Assembly: GCA_964591085.1 (NCBI GenBank) | Contig: CAZPXH010000001.1 | Coordinates: 124,001 to 188,000 of the forward strand | From: CAZPXH01 sp964591085 | GTDB taxonomy: Bacteria > Spirochaetota > Spirochaetia > DSM-27196 > CAZPXH01 | Length of the DNA stretch: 64,000 nt | Direction: 5' to 3' | Shown here: positions 61,989-64,000 of the stretch, piece after piece | Layout of the letters: each line of letters opens with the position of its first letter | Position numbering within the stretch: position 1 is the stretch's first letter | The notes under the pieces: generated by a model | What the model was told of the DNA's origin: nothing | The model's database searches: none | The model's input: only the letters and a program-made list of their open reading frames with translations | Translations under genes and position numbers: made by a program

Positions 61989-63650
61989 ATGAAAACGCGC
62001 GTACTGCTGAGCGGGCTGGTGCTCCTGTTGGTACTGGCAGCCTGCGATTTCGGGGTGAACGTGGATTCCTTTGATGAGGCGGAATCAATCCTTCAGATTG
62101 AGGCCACCCAGGCGGACGAGATCTTCACCTTCACGGTGAGTATCTCCGAGGAAGACTACAACAGCATCACCGCTGACCCGGAGTTCGGGGGCATCCAGGA
62201 GGTGTTCCTTTGGATCAAGCCAAACTTTGGCTATGACTGGTCCTCCTACAACCCGTTGCAGCGCCAGGAAGTCACGCTTGAGGAGCTCCTGATTGGAGTC
62301 AGCGTGACGGTGGACTTTGCGGAAATTGCCAACGACCAGAACCGATGGTGGCTGAACGCGTTTCAACTGAGCGATGACGAGTTCAACGAGCGCCTGGAGA
62401 GTTTCGAGGTCATCGCTTCCACCGGATTCAGCCGCGGCTGGCGGGATCTGGAAGTTGACGGTCAGTACACCTACTTTGAAAACAGCTATCCCACCGGCGC
62501 CTACCGCAGTGAGGTCTTTGACGTTGAGCTTGGCGACGGAGAGTTTGACTACATCGTCATTCGCCAGGGCAATCCCGGAGTCAGTACAACCGCGAGCACC
62601 GTGGCGGACGGCGACATCTTCCACGTAGTAGTGCAGATGGAGGCTGACAGCTACCTCAGTGGCACCAGTGGAAGCGGCTTTGACGAGGTCAACCAGTTTC
62701 CGCAGATCAGCTACCTCGGCTCCGGTGGCGCCACCACGGAAGAGCTGCAGGCCAGCAGTCTGAACTCCGTCCTGACCGATATAACCGCAAGTACCTACGT
62801 GTGGACGTTCCAGGTGGACAGCGCCGCTGCCTTCCTTCAAGGAGGTGATTCCTCCGTCACGCCGATCACGCTGGATGCGCAGGCAGATCAGGGCATCCAG
62901 ATCCTGGCGTATCTCAGCAGTTTCTGGAACGAGACGATTGAGATGTACGCGATCGGTCCGGTGACCACCGTGGCAAGCACCACCTTTGACGCCACCGTGG
63001 CCGACGTCAACATGATTGGTGGTGACATCACGGACACTTCCGCCTTTGGTGCCTCGGATGGAAACGGACCCGGCGTCTATACGGAAGAGCTCACCAGCCC
63101 CTTCACCGTGACGCCCAGCGCCGTAGATGCAGACTGGAACATCGGGCTTCCGGCCATTCGCTATGACGAGTTGGATGAAGGAAACCGTGCGCTTTCAAGC
63201 GGGGACGGTGCGGCAGATGCAACCTACGGTACCCTCCGCAATGACTTTGTAGAGCTGCCAATCTCCGGCGCCGTTGACAACTGGAGCAGCTCTTCAGAAG
63301 TGTGGGTCTTCTTTGACGTCTACCATGACTTCAGTGATGCCTGGGACGATCGCTTTGAGCTGCAGTACGGTGGATTCCGCAATGGCCCCAACAACTGGAA
63401 CTTCTATAACGCGGAGCGCTACTCCGATTGGGGCGGATTCACCACCAGCGGAATTGACCAACCGGAAGACTGGGTGCGCTACGGTGACCCCAGTGTGAAC
63501 AACGGCTGGTATCAGGTTGGATTCCGTCTTGGTTCCGGCGGTAGCCCGCCCAATGATAATGCGCCTATTCGCTTCCGGCTGCGGTCGGACAATTTCCTGG
63601 ACGGAAAGCAGGGAATTGCAATCGACAACGTCCGCGTTGTCACCCGCTAA
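61989..63650 (+). CDS. Large exported lipoprotein of unknown function
   Basis: 553 aa. The signal peptide ends in VLAACDFG (Cys at about residue 19). The mature part is acidic, rich in Tyr, Trp and Asp, and beta-like (for example WNFYNAERYSDWGGF), ending in a jelly-roll-like region RFRLRSDNFLDGKQG. Family not recognised. TACAAT (61976-61981) lies 7 nt before the ATG, and the only GGAGG is too close to the start to act as a ribosome-binding site. The next gene follows directly once the false gap is removed. Confidence 0.72.
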   Translation: MKTRVLLSGLVLLLVLAACDFGVNVDSFDEAESILQIEATQADEIFTFTVSISEEDYNSITADPEFGGIQEVFLWIKPNFGYDWSSYNPLQRQEVTLEELLIGVSVTVDFAEIANDQNRWWLNAFQLSDDEFNERLESFEVIASTGFSRGWRDLEVDGQYTYFENSYPTGAYRSEVFDVELGDGEFDYIVIRQGNPGVSTTASTVADGDIFHVVVQMEADSYLSGTSGSGFDEVNQFPQISYLGSGGATTEELQASSLNSVLTDITASTYVWTFQVDSAAAFLQGGDSSVTPITLDAQADQGIQILAYLSSFWNETIEMYAIGPVTTVASTTFDATVADVNMIGGDITDTSAFGASDGNGPGVYTEELTSPFTVTPSAVDADWNIGLPAIRYDELDEGNRALSSGDGAADATYGTLRNDFVELPISGAVDNWSSSSEVWVFFDVYHDFSDAWDDRFELQYGGFRNGPNNWNFYNAERYSDWGGFTTSGIDQPEDWVRYGDPSVNNGWYQVGFRLGSGGSPPNDNAPIRFRLRSDNFLDGKQGIAIDNVRVVTR

Positions 63651-63657
63651 GGAGATG

Positions 63658-63757
63658 NNNNNNNNNNNNNNNNNNNNNNNNNNNNNNNNNNNNNNNNNNN
63701 NNNNNNNNNNNNNNNNNNNNNNNNNNNNNNNNNNNNNNNNNNNNNNNNNNNNNNNNN
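63658..63757. other. Assembly gap of 100 N flanked by a 55-bp duplication
   Basis: The 55 bp before the gap (63603-63657) are repeated exactly after it (63758-63812). This is what a scaffolder leaves when two contigs overlap by the assembler k-mer. The real sequence is almost certainly continuous, without the N-run and without one copy. Confidence 0.93.
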
Positions 63758-63815
63758 GGAAAGCAGGGAATTGCAATCGACAACGTCCGCGTTGTCACCC
63801 GCTAAGGAGATGTAC

Positions 63816-64000
63816 GTGAAACGAGTTGCATATCTGACATTGACCCTGCTGATTCTGGCGGGGATGAGCTTGGGAGCGCAGGATCTGCAGAGCATCCGCG
63901 CCCAGGGAATGGGGGGCGCCTTCACGGCGGTTGCCGATGACAGCAACGCCCTCTTTGTGAACCCGGCCGGTCTTGCCTTCCTCCGGAGCGGAGAGCTGCG
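63816..64000 (+). CDS. Outer-membrane FadL/OMPP1-UPF0164-like protein (N-terminus, partial)
   Basis: 61 residues are visible. A signal peptide (TLTLLILAGMSLGAQ) is followed by SIRAQGMGGAFTAVADD and NALFVNPAGLAFL, the typical N-terminal hatch of FadL/OMPP1 and UPF0164 proteins, which form beta-barrel channels for hydrophobic compounds. The UPF0164 branch is known from Treponema. The GTG is preceded by AAGGAG. The gene runs off the window. Confidence 0.82.
   Translation, partial: MKRVAYLTLTLLILAGMSLGAQDLQSIRAQGMGGAFTAVADDSNALFVNPAGLAFLRSGEL

Noticed and set aside
1..64000. CRISPR arrays, insertion sequences or prophage
   Set aside because: No regularly spaced repeats, transposase, integrase or phage structural genes were seen apart from the DUF1353-like gene and the tRNA-side scar.

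Overview
This is a GC-rich bacterial window with dense, short operons on both strands. Several clues point to a spirochaete, probably an uncultured member of the Spirochaetales assembled from a metagenome. The clues are a spirochaete-like LepA, an MptE/Maf-type (MAF_flag10) protein, relaxed lipoprotein boxes, and a FadL/UPF0164-type outer-membrane protein start at the right edge. This placement is inferred from family resemblance; there is no marker gene such as 16S rRNA in the window.

Layout. 1-7.3 kb: a lipoprotein HtrA-like protease and lepA, facing an operon of an MptE-like protein and a membrane-anchored SurA-like foldase. 7.35-8.5 kb: tRNA-Asp and tRNA-Pro, followed by what looks like an integration or deletion scar. 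The scar has a 15-bp copy of the tRNA-Pro 3' end, two tandem palindromic 37-bp repeats, and a frameshifted, truncated Gfo/Idh/MocA oxidoreductase. 8.5-15.5 kb: a lipoprotein hydrolase, a cyclase-NB-ARC-TPR regulator, small proteins, and a divergent HxlR regulator/FMN reductase pair with a clear palindromic operator. 15.8-24 kb: a fatty-acid beta-oxidation block (thiolase, FadB/J-like fusion, acyl-CoA dehydrogenase, thioesterase). It is preceded by two coupled genes that appear to be reciprocal half-and-half chimeras of a lipoate-ligase-like gene and an acyl-CoA synthetase. 24-35 kb: hydrolase, SDRs, a frameshifted nucleotide cyclase, TetR/epimerase versus aldehyde dehydrogenase, an aldo/keto reductase with an internal deletion, GNAT, a methyltransferase, an IMPase and MltG. 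36-48.5 kb: two CoA-disulfide-reductase/rhodanese fusion proteins flank a c-di-GMP/energy cluster (GGDEF, sensor ATPase, K+-dependent-type membrane pyrophosphatase, REC-HD-GYP). 48.6-53 kb: small proteins, DeoC, a ROK kinase and a CBS-ACT protein. 53-58 kb: a complete branched-chain amino-acid ABC transporter (livJ-H-M-G-F) with a hairpin after livJ. 58-62 kb: ornithine carbamoyltransferase with MarR and NmrA-like genes, divergent from TauE/DUF1634. 62-64 kb: a large lipoprotein, a false assembly gap, and the start of an outer-membrane protein.

A theme across the window is the start-site pattern. Many genes that lead an operon have a TANNNT (-10-like) hexamer only 6-8 nt before the start codon and no usable Shine-Dalgarno. 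Genes inside operons instead use TGATG/ATGA/GTGA overlaps or ordinary ribosome-binding sites. This suggests widespread leaderless transcription, and it was used here to choose several start codons.

The sequence also shows several breaks: chimeras, frameshifts, an internal deletion and a scaffold gap. Each could be real biology or assembly error. The 55-bp duplication around the N-run shows that at least one artefact of contig joining is present.
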